Program-made: the position numbers and the translations under genes
NCBI RefSeq assembly: GCF_002911015.1
Contig: NZ_KZ626843.1
Span: 62,001-126,000 of the forward strand
DNA length: 64,000 nucleotides
Direction: 5' to 3'
Origin: Streptomyces populi
GTDB taxonomy: Bacteria > Actinomycetota > Actinomycetes > Streptomycetales > Streptomycetaceae
In this document: positions 63,146 through 64,000 of the stretch, in pieces
Position numbering within the stretch: the first letter of the stretch is position 1
Layout of the letters: the number at the start of each line of letters is the position of its first letter
Notes under the pieces: generated by a model
Databases searched by the model: none
What the model saw: the letters and a program-made list of their open reading frames with translations, nothing else
Told to the model about the DNA's origin: nothing

Positions 63146-64000
63146 TCATCGGGGCACGTGCTGGGACACCCGGCCCTGCTTCAGGGCGAGGGGCCGGCGG
63201 TCGTTGTGCAGCACCAGGAGGGCCACGTCGTCGTCGGGCCGGCCGCCGGTGTGGCGCAGCAGACCGGTGAACACCGCGCGCAGCACGGCCTGCGGTACGA
63301 CGGGCCCGTCGCGGACGGCCGCCGCGAGCGCCGGGAGCAGCGGGAAGAAGCGTCCGCGGGCGTCCCGCGCGTCCTCGGCTCCGTCGGTGTGCAGGAAGAG
63401 CCCCTCACCGGGCCGGAGCCGGCCGCAGGGTTCGGCCGGGAGACGGGCCGGGAGCGGGAACGGCCCGAGCGGCGGCAGCGGTTCGACGCGGACGAGCGGC
63501 CGGACGTGGCCCCGGGCGAGCAGATACGGCCAGGGGTGGCCGCAGTTGAGGGCGTGCACCTCGCCGTCGCCGCGGATCTCCAGCAGCAGGACGGTGACGA
63601 ACTCCTCGGCGGCGGGGCCCTCGGGGTCGAGCCCGGCGGAGGAGTGTTCGGCCCGGTCCCGCTCGCGCAGGTGCCGGGCCAGCGCCCGCTCGAGTCTTCT
63701 GAGGACGCCGCCGAGCTCGGCCTCGTCGTGGGCGGCCTCGCGGAAGCTGCCGAGGACGGCGGCGGCGGTCCCGATGGCTCCCAGTCCGTGCCCGCGGACG
63801 TCCCCCATCACGACCCGCACGCCGTGTTCGGTGGCGATCGCCTCGTACAGATCGCCGCCGATGCTCGCGCCGTGGTCCGCGGACAGCTGGGCCGCGGCGA
63901 TGTCCAGCCCGTCGATGCGCGGCGGCAGCGGGCGCAGCAGGACGTTCTGCGCGGCTCCCGCGACCCTGCGGATCTGCCGGAGTTCACGCAGCAGCACTCT
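63146..64000 (-). CDS. PP2C/SpoIIE-type phosphatase, 5' end outside window
   Basis: C-terminal 284 residues of a SpoIIE-like Ser phosphatase. ASIGGDLYEAI and VMGDVRGHGLGAIGTAAAVL hold the metal-binding aspartates; LNCGHPWPYLL and LFLHTDGAEDARDARGRFF complete the core; DDVALLVLHN ends it. Such proteins usually carry N-terminal membrane helices, GAF or PAS sensors and dephosphorylate anti-anti-sigma factors; the sensor lies beyond 64000. Confidence 0.88.
   Translation of the reverse strand, partial: RVLLRELRQIRRVAGAAQNVLLRPLPPRIDGLDIAAAQLSADHGASIGGDLYEAIATEHGVRVVMGDVRGHGLGAIGTAAAVLGSFREAAHDEAELGGVLRRLERALARHLRERDRAEHSSAGLDPEGPAAEEFVTVLLLEIRGDGEVHALNCGHPWPYLLARGHVRPLVRVEPLPPLGPFPLPARLPAEPCGRLRPGEGLFLHTDGAEDARDARGRFFPLLPALAAAVRDGPVVPQAVLRAVFTGLLRHTGGRPDDDVALLVLHNDRRPLALKQGRVSQHVPR

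Overview
This 64 kb window has very high GC, GTG and TTG starts, GGAGG ribosome sites and several leaderless genes. Together with a canonical ssgB (sporulation), a giant BluB-CobT fusion and an argCJBDR operon, it points to the chromosomal core of a Streptomyces. From memory, the gene order resembles the S. coelicolor segment around SCO1540-SCO1600; I could not check this by search. I see no CRISPR array, rRNA operon, prophage or intact insertion sequence.

Layout. 1-1.6 kb: tail of a sugar ABC transporter operon. 1.6-2.5 kb: repeat-rich non-coding DNA ending in tRNA-Val(CAC). 2.6-7 kb: ssgB, a CGNR zinc-finger regulator, small membrane proteins, a DsbA-like thioredoxin and a double GNAT. 7.1-9.1 kb: pabB-pabC (folate/aminodeoxychorismate branch). 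9.2-9.7 kb: tRNA array Gly, Cys, Val, Val, Val. 9.9-14.5 kb: small zinc protein, aminoglycoside-phosphotransferase-like kinase, Ser/Thr kinase, SpoU-type RNA methyltransferase. 14.6-21.2 kb: corrin genes (cobA/cysG-like, bluB-cobT, cobL). 22.3-25.4 kb: metNIQ methionine importer preceded by a Cys/Met-rich leader ORF and a decayed HAD phosphatase. 25.7-33.4 kb: membrane proteins, GNAT, ECF-like sigma factor, glpQ, plsC-like acyltransferase, tetR-MFS operon, aldo/keto reductase. 33.6-36.4 kb: argG and argH. 36.6-38.9 kb: a secreted protein with a nearly perfect internal duplication, a PPOX-fold protein and an L,D-transpeptidase.

39.1-46.6 kb: the most striking locus. An OmpR-type two-component system stands divergent from two ferric-reductase-like membrane flavo-cytochromes, each paired with an exported FMN-binding protein, and a terminal ApbE flavin transferase. 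The genes fit a path of electrons from cytosolic NAD(P)H through FAD and membrane haem to covalently flavinylated extracytoplasmic domains. The intergenic region carries 11-bp direct repeats that look like the response regulator's operator. 46.7-51.6 kb: argR-argD-argB-argJ-argC, read right to left with 3- to 4-nt stop/start overlaps between argC, argJ, argB and argD, and an ARG-box-like site upstream of argC.

51.8-64 kb: a free-standing EF-G domain IV protein, a divergent DUF5997 / LysR-effector-domain pair, DUF6314, a histidine-phosphatase-like protein lacking its catalytic histidines, a MocR regulator and EamA transporter whose start codons overlap head to head, DUF1918, a Tat-exported GHL10 hydrolase, 3-hydroxyacyl-CoA dehydrogenase, Nudix hydrolase, a TPR regulator and the 3' part of a PP2C phosphatase running off the window.
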